NCBI RefSeq assembly: GCF_018614035.1 | Contig: NZ_JAGGPA010000002.1 | Location: 62,001-126,000, forward strand | Reading direction: 5' to 3' | Source: Streptomyces sp. ISL-96 | GTDB lineage: Bacteria > Actinomycetota > Actinomycetes > Streptomycetales > Streptomycetaceae | DNA length: 64,000 bases | Part shown: piece after piece, positions 33,764 to 41,376 of the stretch | Position numbering within the stretch: the stretch's first letter is position 1 | Layout of the letters: each line of letters opens with the position of its first letter | The notes under the pieces: model-generated | What the model was told of the DNA's origin: nothing | The model's input: the letters and a program-made list of their open reading frames with translations, nothing else | The model's database searches: none | Position numbers and translations under genes: made by a program

Positions 33764-33941
33764 GGGGTGCCTCCGGCGAAGCGCGTTTTTGAGGGAACGC
33801 TTTGAGGGGAAACGTCGGGATGCTGCTGTGGAGGTGTGCCGTCGGTTCGGCGGTGGTGCGGGTGTTCGGCAGCGCGGGTAGCGCGGGAGGTTGCCTGTGA
33901 CGCAGGCGCCCGGGCGCACAAGCACGTGGCTTGCGGGGACA

Positions 33942-33972
33942 GCCGGCGTACGAGAGATCTCTGCACGCCGGC
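33942..33972 (-). promoter_or_regulatory. Nested hairpin at the start of the ccr leader
   Basis: Arms GCCGGCGT (33942-33949) and ACGCCGGC (33965-33972) enclose a perfect 10-bp palindrome AGAGATCTCT (33953-33962). On the minus strand it begins about 8 nt after the predicted ccr transcription start. It could be an operator for a dimeric repressor or an RNA stability/leader element. Confidence 0.45.
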
Positions 33973-33987
33973 CGCCCGGACAACGAC

Positions 33988-34016
33988 AACGTATGACACC
34001 GCGTGCCACGTGACAA
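33988..34016 (-). promoter_or_regulatory. Predicted ccr operon promoter
   Basis: On the minus strand: -35 TTGTCA (34016-34011), 17-nt spacer, -10 TACGTT (33993-33988). The start would be near 33980, leaving about 217 nt of leader before GTG 33763. The 411-nt gap to the TetR gene also holds a TCACATGTGA palindrome (34059-34068), upstream of the -35. I see no coding sequence in the gap. Confidence 0.5.
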
Positions 34017-34106
34017 GACACTGAGTGCCAACAATTTCTCTCAGATGTCACCTCGCCGTCACATGTGAGCGATGATCGATCGATTTGGATTCATCAGAGC
34101 ACGCAA

Positions 34107-34148
34107 AGACGCCGCCCGCCTCCCGGAGATCCGGGGGCGGGCGGCGTC
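34107..34148 (-). terminator. Hairpin terminator downstream of TetR gene
   Basis: Arms AGACGCCGCCCGCC (34107-34120) and GGCGGGCGGCGTCT (34135-34148) pair perfectly. An inner TCCCGG/CCGGGG extension carries one mismatch. On the minus strand it is followed by a short TTT. It sits 26 nt past the TetR stop and insulates the ccr promoter. Confidence 0.75.
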
Positions 34149-34174
34149 TGGGACCGGCGGAAAACGCCGCCGGG

Positions 34175-34999
34175 TCAGGCCTGCTTGAGTGCTCGCTCGA
34201 TCGTACGCATGACCTCGTCCAGGGGGGCGTCCGTGCGGGCCACGGTCACCAGCACGTCGCCGCTCACGCTCGCCGACGCGGCCGGCGCCTGCTTCGGGCG
34301 GTCCGACGAGCGGCCGGCCCCGATGCCCGTACCGAACGTGTCGCGGACGATCGCGAACGCGTGGTCCAGCTGCGCCTCCACGTCGCCCTGGCCGCCCGCC
34401 CGCAGCCAGCGCCGCAGTACGTGGTTGTGCGCCGTCACGACGGCCGACGCGGCCACCTCCGCCAGAAGGGGGTCGTCGTTGTCGTCGTGGTGGTCGTGCT
34501 CGTCGAAGTGGCCCAGCAGATAGCGCGTGAACAGCCGCTCGTAGCGGGCCACCGAGGCGATCTCCGCCTCGCGGAGGGTCGGGACCTCGCGGGTGAGCTT
34601 GTAGCGGGCGACGGAGACCGCGGGGGACGCCGCGTACATCCGCATGACTTCCTTGATGCCCCGGCAGACGGTGTCCAGCGGGTGCTCGTGCGGTGACGCG
34701 GCGTTGAGCACCGCTTCCGCGCGTACGAGCGTGTCGTCGTGGTCCGGGAAAATCGCTTCTTCCTTGGAACGGAAGTGCCGGAAGAAGGTCCGCCGCGCCA
34801 CCCCGCCCGCGGCGGCGATCTCGTCGACCGTCGTCGCCTCGTACCCCTTTGTCGCGAACAGCTCCATCGCCGCGGCCGACAGTTCACGGCGCATCTTGAG
34901 CCGCTGGGCGGCCGCGCGGCTGCCCGCGGCACTCTCAGGAGCGTCGGAGGTGGAGCTCGTACGGGACGGTCGTCGGGGGGAGTCAGCGGGCTGGGACAT
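34175..34999 (-). CDS. TetR-family transcriptional regulator
   Basis: 274 aa. The N-terminal HTH (about 38-85) reads AAMELFATKGYEATTVDEIA then AAGGVARRTFFRHFRSKEEA, a canonical TetR DNA-binding domain; the C-terminal helical ligand domain carries an unusual acidic-histidine stretch FDEHDHHDDNDDP. ATG 34999 is chosen because TACGTT lies exactly 6 nt upstream, indicating a leaderless transcript. It is between the ccr operon and the hydroxyacyl-CoA dehydrogenase gene, all on the same strand, so regulation of one or both by an acyl-CoA ligand is likely but inferred. The His/Asp stretch might bind metal. Confidence 0.88.
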   Translation of the reverse strand: MSQPADSPRRPSRTSSTSDAPESAAGSRAAAQRLKMRRELSAAAMELFATKGYEATTVDEIAAAGGVARRTFFRHFRSKEEAIFPDHDDTLVRAEAVLNAASPHEHPLDTVCRGIKEVMRMYAASPAVSVARYKLTREVPTLREAEIASVARYERLFTRYLLGHFDEHDHHDDNDDPLLAEVAASAVVTAHNHVLRRWLRAGGQGDVEAQLDHAFAIVRDTFGTGIGAGRSSDRPKQAPAASASVSGDVLVTVARTDAPLDEVMRTIERALKQA

Positions 35000-35005
35000 G
35001 CCCCG

Positions 35006-35011
35006 AACGTA
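35006..35011 (-). promoter_or_regulatory. Leaderless -10 box for the TetR gene
   Basis: TACGTT on the minus strand, 6 nt before ATG 34999. Identical to the predicted -10 of ccr. Confidence 0.45.
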
Positions 35012-35096
35012 CTGCATCCGCGCAGGAGAGCGCGCCTGTGGGTGCGGGCTGCCGTCCGGCTCCAGCAGCCCGCCCCATCCGGTCACACCCTCCTGC

Positions 35097-36878
35097 TCAG
35101 CGCCCGGCATACTCCCGGAAGCCGCGTCCTGTCTTGCGGCCGAGGCACCCCGCGGCCACCAGGTGTTCGAGCAGCGGGGCCGGTGCCAGGCCCGGGTCGC
35201 GGAACTCGCTGTGCAGAACCTTCTGGATGGCGAGGGAGACGTCCAGGCCGACGACATCGAGGAGCTGGAAGGGGCCCATCGGGTAGCCGCCGCCCAGCTT
35301 CATCGCGGCGTCGATGTCGTCCAGCGACGCGTAGTGCTGCTCGACCATCTTGACCGCGTTGTTCAGGTACGGGAAGAGCAGCGCGTTCACGATGAATCCG
35401 GCGCGGTCGCCGCAGTCCACGGGGTGCTTGCGGATCTTGAGGCACACCTCGCGGACGGTCGCGTGGACCTCGTCCGAGGTGAGGACGGTACGGACGACCT
35501 CGACCAGCTTCATCGCGGGCGCCGGGTTGAAGAAGTGCATCCCGATGACGTCCTGCGGGCGCGAGGTCGCGCGGGCGCAGGCGACGACGGGCAGCGACGA
35601 CGTGGTCGTGGCGAGCACCGCGCCCGGCTTGCAGACCTTGTCGAGCGTCGCGAAGAGCTGCTGCTTGACCTCCAGGTCCTCCGCGACCGCCTCGACCGCC
35701 AGGTCGACGTCGGCGAACGCGTCGAGCGAGCCGGCCGGGGTGACCCTTGCCAGCGTCTCGTCGCGGGCCTCGGCCGTCATCCGGCCCTTGTCGACAGAGC
35801 GGGAAAGAGACTTGGCGATACGGGCCTTCGCCTTGTCCGCCTTCTCCTGGCTCCGGGCCGCGAGCACCACGTCGTAACCGGCCTTCGCGAAGACCTCCGC
35901 GATGCCGGACGCCATGGTGCCGGAGCCCGCGACGCCCACCGACCGCACCGGCCGCCCGGGCGTGACGCCCGCGCTCTCCAGCGGGGTGAGCGCGTCGCGC
36001 ACGACGGTCTGGCTGCCGGCCGCCTCGTACGTGTAGAAGCCGCGGCCCGACTTGCGGCCGCTCAGCCCGGCCTCGCTGAGCTGCTTCAGGATGGGGGCGG
36101 GGGCGTGCAGCCGGTCGTGGGACTCGGCGTACATCGCTTCGAGGACGGTACGGGCCGTGTCGACGCCGATCAGGTCGAGCAGGGCGAGGGGGCCCATCGG
36201 CAGGCCGCAGCCCAGCCGCATCGCGGCGTCGATGTCCTCACGGGAGGCGTACTTCGCCTCGTACATCGCGGCGGCCTGGTTGAGGTAGCCGAAGAGCAGG
36301 CCGTCGGCGACGAAACCGGGCCGGTCGCCGACCGCGACCGGCTCCTTGCCGAGGTCGCGGGCGAGCGTGGTGACGGCCTCGACGGCCTGCGGCGCGGTGA
36401 GCACCGAGGAGACGATCTCGACCAGCTTCATCGCGGGCGCCGGGTTGAAGAAGTGCATGCCGAGCACGCGCTCGGGGTGCGCGGAGTCGGCGGCGAGACG
36501 GGTGACGGACAGCGCGTTCGTGCCGGTCGCCAGGACCGTGGTGGGGCGCACGATGGTGTCGAGGGCGCGGAACACCTGCTGCTTGGCCTCGTACGACTCG
36601 TGAACGACCTCGATCACGAGATCGGCATCGGCTGCCGCCTGGAGGTCGGAGAACGTACGGAAACGGGCGAGGATGTCGCGCCGCTCCTCGGCGGTGATCC
36701 GCTCCCGCTCCACCGCTCGGGCGGTGGAGGCTTCGAGCGAGGTGACGGCCAGCCTGGCGGCCTCCTCGCTGATGTCGATGCCGATGACTTCACGGCCGGC
36801 GCGGGCCAGGGTCTCGGCTATGCCGGTGCCCATGGTGCCGAGACCGACGACGGCGACGGTACTGAGAGGGGTGTCCAT
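35097..36878 (-). CDS. Tandem-duplicated 3-hydroxyacyl-CoA dehydrogenase
   Basis: 593 aa made of two full 3-hydroxybutyryl-CoA dehydrogenase units (about 1-288 and 310-593). Each has a GxGxxG NAD motif (VGLGTMGTG near 11-19; VAGSGTMASG near 316-325) and an HFFNPAPAMKLVE segment (H142/E154; H448/E460). The second unit keeps the catalytic serine in TTSSLP (S427) and the asparagine in GFIVN (N498). In the first unit the equivalent positions are N121 (GTNAL) and D192 (GFVAD), so it may be catalytically impaired. The enzyme would feed crotonyl-CoA to Ccr from acetoacetyl-CoA. ATG 36878 has GGAG upstream. Confidence 0.92.
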   Translation of the reverse strand: MDTPLSTVAVVGLGTMGTGIAETLARAGREVIGIDISEEAARLAVTSLEASTARAVERERITAEERRDILARFRTFSDLQAAADADLVIEVVHESYEAKQQVFRALDTIVRPTTVLATGTNALSVTRLAADSAHPERVLGMHFFNPAPAMKLVEIVSSVLTAPQAVEAVTTLARDLGKEPVAVGDRPGFVADGLLFGYLNQAAAMYEAKYASREDIDAAMRLGCGLPMGPLALLDLIGVDTARTVLEAMYAESHDRLHAPAPILKQLSEAGLSGRKSGRGFYTYEAAGSQTVVRDALTPLESAGVTPGRPVRSVGVAGSGTMASGIAEVFAKAGYDVVLAARSQEKADKAKARIAKSLSRSVDKGRMTAEARDETLARVTPAGSLDAFADVDLAVEAVAEDLEVKQQLFATLDKVCKPGAVLATTTSSLPVVACARATSRPQDVIGMHFFNPAPAMKLVEVVRTVLTSDEVHATVREVCLKIRKHPVDCGDRAGFIVNALLFPYLNNAVKMVEQHYASLDDIDAAMKLGGGYPMGPFQLLDVVGLDVSLAIQKVLHSEFRDPGLAPAPLLEHLVAAGCLGRKTGRGFREYAGR

Positions 36879-36945
36879 CACGGGACTCCAGAGAATGAGG
36901 TGACGACTGAGGGGCGCACGGCGCGAAGAAGTCGCGTGCGGAATG

Positions 36946-36959
36946 CGTACCTGGGTACG
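36946..36959. promoter_or_regulatory. 14-bp palindrome upstream of the dehydrogenase
   Basis: CGTACC-TG-GGTACG is a perfect dyad 68 nt upstream of the dehydrogenase start, a suitable place for a TetR-type operator controlling it. The rest of the 287 nt up to the MITE shows no gene or strong structure. Confidence 0.45.
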
Positions 36960-37165
36960 AAATGCACAGGGCAGGTCGAGCTGCGGGGGCGGGGCCGACG
37001 GACTCTGTCCCGGAGTCACGTCGCGGAAGAAAACACCGAACCGACAAAGCACTCGGGGCGGCTGCGTCACCAGGCCGCCATGAGGTGATCATTCAGCGGG
37101 GGGTGGCCCGCTCACTTGAGGTTAACCGGCGAGTAACGAGCGCGCCAGCCCTGGCGGGATGTGAT

Positions 37166-37337
37166 CTAGGCCCGGACTTCGCGGGTCGCTGAAAAGGTTC
37201 GCCGCAGCGGCTCTTCGGCGTCCGAACCCGACCGGATCGGACCGGCATTGCGATCGCCGTTGCGGACCGGACTGAGCGGCGATCGGTCGTGACCAGTTGA
37301 TCTTCACGATCGGGTGACCTGCGAAGTACGGGTCTAG
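37166..37337 (+). mobile_element. 172-bp MITE-like element, copy 2
   Basis: Base-identical to copy 1 at 6674-6845 and in the same orientation, again flanked by CTAG on both sides and again directly upstream of a plus-strand gene (31 nt before a predicted -10/ATG pair ends). It contains an internal stem GATCGCCG...CGGCGATC. The complete identity of two copies 30.5 kb apart argues for recent movement, with the enzyme supplied from elsewhere in the genome. Confidence 0.8.
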
Positions 37338-37354
37338 GACGCCTGTGCGGTGCA

Positions 37355-37360
37355 TACCCT
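37355..37360 (+). promoter_or_regulatory. Leaderless -10 box for HEAT-repeat gene
   Basis: TACCCT, 6 nt before ATG 37367. Here the -10 lies in native flank, 17 nt beyond the MITE end, so the MITE's right end would cover the -35 region. Confidence 0.45.
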
Positions 37361-37366
37361 TGCGGC

Positions 37367-37933
37367 ATGGATGAGGAGCTGCGGTCACTCGCCGGCCGGG
37401 TGCGGGGAGAGGCGGACGATCCGGTGGCGTACGAGCGGCTGCTCGCCACCGAGGACCTCGACGAACTGGCCCGCGTCCTCACCGAGACCGAACGGCCCCT
37501 GTGGGCGCGGGAGATGGCCGCCTTCCGCCTGGGCTGCGCGGGGGACCGGCGGGCATTCGAGACGCTGGTGCTGTTGCTGAACCACCGCGATCCGCAGCGG
37601 TGCGTCACCGCGGCGTACGCGCTGGCGCGGCTGCGCGACCCGCGCACGGCCCGCGCCGCCGCCGCGCTCGCCACAAACTCCCTTCGCACGGCGTACGCGC
37701 TGCACCCGGTGCGGCTGCTCACCGAGCTCCGGGCGCCCGAGACCGTACCGGCGCTGATCACCACATTGCGCGGCCTGCTCGCCCCGACGAACCCCCACTG
37801 GCGGGTGGCGCTCGCCTGCGTCGAGGGCCTGGGACAGCTCCGGGACGCGCGAGCGCGGCCGGTGCTCGAAGCGGCGCTGGATCATCCGCGGCTGGTCGCC
37901 GCCGCGTCCGCCGCGCTCAGCCGCCTCGCGTAA
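37367..37933 (+). CDS. HEAT-repeat protein
   Basis: 188 aa soluble alpha-solenoid. Helical repeats with the HEAT/PBS-lyase pattern are visible: VTAAYALARLRDPRTARAAA, TVPALITTLRG and VALACVEGLGQLRDARARPV. Such proteins are scaffolds or phycobilin-lyase-like helpers; no enzymatic residues are seen. The last 52 nt overlap the convergent acetyltransferase gene on the other strand. ATG 37367 has no Shine-Dalgarno and is probably leaderless. The MITE at 37166-37337 lies immediately upstream. Confidence 0.8.
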   Translation: MDEELRSLAGRVRGEADDPVAYERLLATEDLDELARVLTETERPLWAREMAAFRLGCAGDRRAFETLVLLLNHRDPQRCVTAAYALARLRDPRTARAAAALATNSLRTAYALHPVRLLTELRAPETVPALITTLRGLLAPTNPHWRVALACVEGLGQLRDARARPVLEAALDHPRLVAAASAALSRLA

Positions 37934-38448
37934 CGCGTCTCGGGGACGGCGACGCCGTGCACCTCGAAGGGCGCCTCGGCCCCGTCGGGCGCGAAACCGG
38001 CCTTCTCGTAGAAGCGGCGGGCACGGGTGTTATCGGTGAGGACCCACAGGAGCACGCGGCGGTAGCCGTCGGCGGTGGCGCGGGCGAGGAGTTCGGTGGT
38101 GAGGGCGCGGCCGGCGCCGGTGCCGTGGTGCTCCGGCAGGACGTAGAGGGCGTACAGCTCGGCGTCGGCGGTCGGTCTGCCCTCCTCGCGGTACGCCCCG
38201 TAGCAGCCCCAGCCGATGACCTGCCCGTCGCGCTCGGCGACGACGTTGCGGCCCGCGCCGTCGCCCCTGGCGAGATGCGCGCGGCGCCGGGCGGCGTCCT
38301 CCTCGACGCTCATCGCGTCGAGGTACGCCTGCGGCATCATCCCGGCGTACGCCGCCTGCCAGCCGCGCACCCGCACACGGGCGACGGCCTCGCAGTCGTC
38401 GACGGTCATCTCCCGTACCTGTATCCGCGTCCTGCCGCCGCCGCTCAT
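37882..38448 (-). CDS. GNAT-family N-acetyltransferase
   Basis: 188 aa. Acetyl-CoA binding motif A is LYVLPEHHGTGAGRALTTEL (about 105-124) with the R/Q-x-x-G-x-G/A pattern, followed by motif B VLTDNTRARRFYEKAGF, both typical of Acetyltransf_1. The acceptor (protein N-terminus, amine drug or small molecule) is unknown. It converges with the HEAT gene and overlaps its 3' end. A -10-like TAGAGT lies 8 nt before ATG and overlaps the stop of the upstream SRPBCC gene. Confidence 0.85.
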   Translation of the reverse strand: MSGGGRTRIQVREMTVDDCEAVARVRVRGWQAAYAGMMPQAYLDAMSVEEDAARRRAHLARGDGAGRNVVAERDGQVIGWGCYGAYREEGRPTADAELYALYVLPEHHGTGAGRALTTELLARATADGYRRVLLWVLTDNTRARRFYEKAGFAPDGAEAPFEVHGVAVPETRYARRLSAADAAATSRG

Positions 38449-38459
38449 GGGGCCGCACT

Positions 38460-38957
38460 CTAGTCAGGGGTGAGGCGGCGGAGCAGCCGGACGTACGGGC
38501 TCCAGCGGGCCGGGCGCGCGACGGTGCCGGTCAGGGCCGACTCGGCGCGGTCGAGGCTGTCTTCGAGGAGCGCGTCATGGAAGGCCCGGTAGGCGAGCGG
38601 CCAGGTGAGCAGCGCCGGGCCCCTGACGTTCATGGCGAGGGTGTGGCGGAGCACGGTCCGGCCTTCGTCGACCGCGTGCACGGTGTACTCGTGGAAGCCG
38701 TCGAAGCCGCGCGGCCCGCTGAAGGTGAAGCGGACCCACTCCCGGGGGACGTACGACGTCACCGTGTAACGCACAGGCCCATGGCCTCCCTTGGAGCCGG
38801 GAGTGAGGCCCTTGTCCAGCGTCATGCGCGGCCAGTCGTCGCCCGGCCAGAGCCGGTCGCCGGGCGTGGCGAGGGTGTCGATGAGCGCGCCCACCTCGCT
38901 CGCCCTGACGGGCAGGAGGCGCTCGTGGACGTTGAAGGCCGACATCAGCGCTGCCAT
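38460..38957 (-). CDS. SRPBCC-type ligand-binding protein
   Basis: 165 aa, START/polyketide-cyclase-like helix-grip fold. The pattern of alternating strands RYTVTSYVPREWVRFTF and FHEYTVHAVDEGRTVLRHTL, then a long C-terminal helix, fits SRPBCC proteins that bind hydrophobic ligands. ATG 38957 has GGGAG upstream; a further ATG 5 codons in is possible. It is divergent from a TetR gene across a palindromic operator, so its expression is probably repressed by that TetR until a ligand appears. Confidence 0.72.
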   Translation of the reverse strand: MAALMSAFNVHERLLPVRASEVGALIDTLATPGDRLWPGDDWPRMTLDKGLTPGSKGGHGPVRYTVTSYVPREWVRFTFSGPRGFDGFHEYTVHAVDEGRTVLRHTLAMNVRGPALLTWPLAYRAFHDALLEDSLDRAESALTGTVARPARWSPYVRLLRRLTPD

Positions 38958-38977
38958 GGGAACTCCCGGAGTCCGTT

Positions 38978-38995
38978 TTAGAGGGACCTCTCTAA
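38978..38995. promoter_or_regulatory. TetR operator between divergent SRPBCC and TetR genes
   Basis: TTAGAGGGACCTCTCTAA, an 18-bp dyad with 7 of 9 paired positions, located between two divergent starts. A second, shorter dyad GGAGGG-TA-CTCTCC (39002-39015) overlaps the TetR gene's -10. The pair suggests autoregulation. Confidence 0.6.
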
Positions 38996-39007
38996 TGAAT
39001 TGGAGGG

Positions 39008-39013
39008 TACTCT
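39008..39013 (+). promoter_or_regulatory. Leaderless -10 box for TetR gene
   Basis: TACTCT, 7 nt before ATG 39021, inside the second small dyad. Confidence 0.45.
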
Positions 39014-39020
39014 CCACAAC

Positions 39021-39638
39021 ATGGCCAGGCCAACCCGGTACGACACTTCACTGCTTCTCGACGCTGCCGTGCGCCTCGCGGCGGAGGGCGGCCCTTCCGC
39101 CGTCACCATGGCCGCGGTCGCCAAGGCGGTCGGCGCCCCGAGCGGCTCCGTCTATCACCGCTTCCCGTCCCGGACCGCTCTGCTGGCCGAGGTGTGGCTG
39201 CGTACCGTCGAAAGATTCCAGGAGGGATACGTCGCGGTGCTCACCGCGTCGGGTGGCGCCCCCAGGGAAGCCGCCGTCGCCGCCTCGCGCCATGTGGTGG
39301 CCTGGAGCCGTACCAACCGGGACGAGGCCGCGCTGCTTCTGCACGGCCCCGAGGCCTTCGGCAAGGACGACTGGGCCCCGGAGCAGAGGGACCGCGCTGA
39401 CGCCGGCAACCGCCGGGTCTTCGGGGAGATCGCCGCTCTCGGGGCCGCTCTGGGGGTGTCCCACCCTGTCGAGGCCGAGCGCATCGCCCTCGCGCTCATC
39501 GACCTGCCGCTCGCGTTGGTACGCCGCCATGTGCGCGGCGGCGCTGGCCTGCCCGCGCACGCGGAACAACTGGCCGCGGACAGCACGGCCCTGCTGCTGT
39601 CGGATCTGCCGGTTTCGGCGGTGCGCGCCCGGGCTTGA
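39021..39638 (+). CDS. TetR-family transcriptional regulator
   Basis: 205 aa. Residues about 8-55 form the HTH: LLDAAVRLAAEGGPSAVTMA and VAKAVGAPSGSVYHRFPSRT. The C-terminal helical domain carries the ligand pocket. ATG 39021 is chosen because TACTCT lies 7 nt upstream; an upstream in-frame GTG or ATG would eat into the operator. It should repress itself and the divergent SRPBCC gene. The methyltransferase gene starts 25 nt after its stop and may be co-transcribed. Confidence 0.88.
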   Translation: MARPTRYDTSLLLDAAVRLAAEGGPSAVTMAAVAKAVGAPSGSVYHRFPSRTALLAEVWLRTVERFQEGYVAVLTASGGAPREAAVAASRHVVAWSRTNRDEAALLLHGPEAFGKDDWAPEQRDRADAGNRRVFGEIAALGAALGVSHPVEAERIALALIDLPLALVRRHVRGGAGLPAHAEQLAADSTALLLSDLPVSAVRARA

Positions 39639-39663
39639 CGGCCCCCGTGGCATCCTGGTCCGT

Positions 39664-40305
39664 ATGGGTGATCATGCACATAACAACTCTGTACGTCGGA
39701 GCTATGACACCGTGGCCGAGGAGTACGCGGCCCGGTTGCACGACGAGCTCGCCGGGAAGCCGCTTGACCGGGCGCTCCTTGCCTCCCTCCTGGAACAGAC
39801 AGAGCCGGGGGCCGCGATCGCCGACCTCGGCTGCGGCCCCGGGCACGTGGCGGCCTGGCTCGCCGGGAAGGGCGCGCGTACGGTCGGGATCGACCTGTCC
39901 GCGGGCATGGTGGAGGCCGGCCGGCGCCGGTTCGCACAGGTGGAGTTCCGAGAAGGTGACCTGCTGGAACTTCCCGCCAAGGACGGCGAGTTCGGCTCCG
40001 CCGTAGCCTTCTACACGATCATCCACCTCGACCCCGGTGACCTGCACCGCGCCTTCGAAGAGGCGCGGCGGGTACTGCGCCCCTCCGGTCTCCTCCTCCT
40101 CTCCTTCCACATCGGTGAGGAGGTCCGGCACCTGGACAAGTGGTGGGGGCACGACGTGGACATCGACTTCCGCTTCCTGGAGCCCGCGCACATCACCGGG
40201 CTGCTCGAAGCGGCCGGGTTCGCCGTGGAGATGCACATGGAACGCACCCACTACGCCCACGAGGTCGAGACCCGCCGGGCGTACCTCCTGGCCCGCCGCG
40301 CCTGA
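39664..40305 (+). CDS. Class I SAM-dependent methyltransferase
   Basis: 213 aa. Motif I AAIADLGCGPGHVAAWLA (about 50-67), acidic loop VGIDLSAGMVEAGRRR and post-motif region LRPSGLLLLSFHIGEE identify a Methyltransf_11/25 fold. The segment WWGHDVDIDFRFLEP is characteristic of a small-molecule methyltransferase subgroup common in Actinobacteria. ATG 39664 is supported by the family start (RRSYDTVAEEYA close behind); CATCCT 7 nt upstream is a poor leaderless -10. Acceptor unknown. Confidence 0.85.
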   Translation: MGDHAHNNSVRRSYDTVAEEYAARLHDELAGKPLDRALLASLLEQTEPGAAIADLGCGPGHVAAWLAGKGARTVGIDLSAGMVEAGRRRFAQVEFREGDLLELPAKDGEFGSAVAFYTIIHLDPGDLHRAFEEARRVLRPSGLLLLSFHIGEEVRHLDKWWGHDVDIDFRFLEPAHITGLLEAAGFAVEMHMERTHYAHEVETRRAYLLARRA

Positions 40306-40320
40306 GCCCCGGCGCGGGCG

Positions 40321-41349
40321 TCAGAGCAGCGTGAGCTGCGTCGGGCCGGGAGGCTCTGGCTCGACGGCACTCGGAGTGCGCCGGGAGGTACGAGGCCCCG
40401 ACGGGCCTATGCCGAATTCCGTGGCCAGGTCGTGCACCTGGCGGGTGATGCGGCGCTGGTACCACTTCGGGGCGTACGCACCTTCCGCGTACAGCCGCTC
40501 GTACCGGCGGACCAGGTGCGGATGGTGCTCCCCCAGCCACGCCATGAACCACTCCCGCGCCCCCGGCCGCAGATGCAGCACGAGCGGGGTGACAGAAGTC
40601 GCGCCCGAGGCGGCGATCGCGCGGACGGTGGCGCGCAGCTGGCCGGGGGAGTCCCCGAGGAAGGGGATGACGGGGGCCATCAGCACGCCGCAGCCGATGC
40701 CGTGGTCGGTGAGGGTGCGTACGACGTCCAGGCGGCGCTCGGGGGACGGCGTACCCGGCTCGACCGTGCGCCACAGCTCCTGGTCGGTGAAGCCGACGGA
40801 CACCGAGATGCCGACGTCGGTGACCTCCGCCGCCTGCACCAGCAGGTCGAGGTCGCGCAGGATCAGTGTGCCCTTGGTCAGGATCGAGAACGGGTTCGCG
40901 CGGTCGCGCAGGGCCGTGATGATGCCGGGCATGAGGCGGTAGCGGCCCTCCGCCCGCTGGTAGCAGTCGACGTTCGTGCCCATCGCGATGTGCGCGCCCT
41001 GCCAGCGGCTGGAGGCGAGCTGGCCGCGCAGCAACTCCGGCGCGTTGATCTTGACGATGATCTGCGAGTCGAAGTCCAGGCCGGTGTCGAGGTCCAGATA
41101 GGTGTGGGTCTTGCGCGCGAAACAGTAGACGCACGCGTGCGTGCAGCCCCGGTAGGGGTTGACCGTCCATTCGAACGGCATGCGTGAGGCGCCCGGCACC
41201 CGGTTCACGATCGAGCGGGCGCGCACCTCGTGGAAGGTGATCCCCCGGAACTCGGGGGTGTCGAACGTACGAGTGGTCACCGCGTCCGTTCCGAAGAGCG
41301 CGGCCTCCCCGGTAGTGGCGGGGTTTTCGGCCAGATTGTTCCAGCGCAT
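40321..41349 (-). CDS. Radical SAM protein, Rv2578c/SplB-like family
   Basis: 342 aa. The 4Fe-4S cluster motif is CTHACVYCF (CxxxCxxC, about residues 68-75), preceded by VNPYRGC, which is the Rv2578c/spore-photoproduct-lyase-like subgroup. The body (VTDVGISVSVGF and others) forms the partial TIM barrel. Its reaction is unknown; members of the wider group repair UV photoproducts in DNA. A LexA-type SOS box lies 34-45 nt upstream of ATG 41349, which links it to DNA damage. GAGGAGG provides the ribosome site. Confidence 0.88.
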   Translation of the reverse strand: MRWNNLAENPATTGEAALFGTDAVTTRTFDTPEFRGITFHEVRARSIVNRVPGASRMPFEWTVNPYRGCTHACVYCFARKTHTYLDLDTGLDFDSQIIVKINAPELLRGQLASSRWQGAHIAMGTNVDCYQRAEGRYRLMPGIITALRDRANPFSILTKGTLILRDLDLLVQAAEVTDVGISVSVGFTDQELWRTVEPGTPSPERRLDVVRTLTDHGIGCGVLMAPVIPFLGDSPGQLRATVRAIAASGATSVTPLVLHLRPGAREWFMAWLGEHHPHLVRRYERLYAEGAYAPKWYQRRITRQVHDLATEFGIGPSGPRTSRRTPSAVEPEPPGPTQLTLL

Positions 41350-41376
41350 GTGCGCCTCCTCGGTAGCACTGACCAC

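Noticed and set aside
34071..34085. GATCGATCGAT run as a Dam-like or phase-variation site
   Set aside because: Only two to three overlapping GATC units; expected by chance in a region this size.
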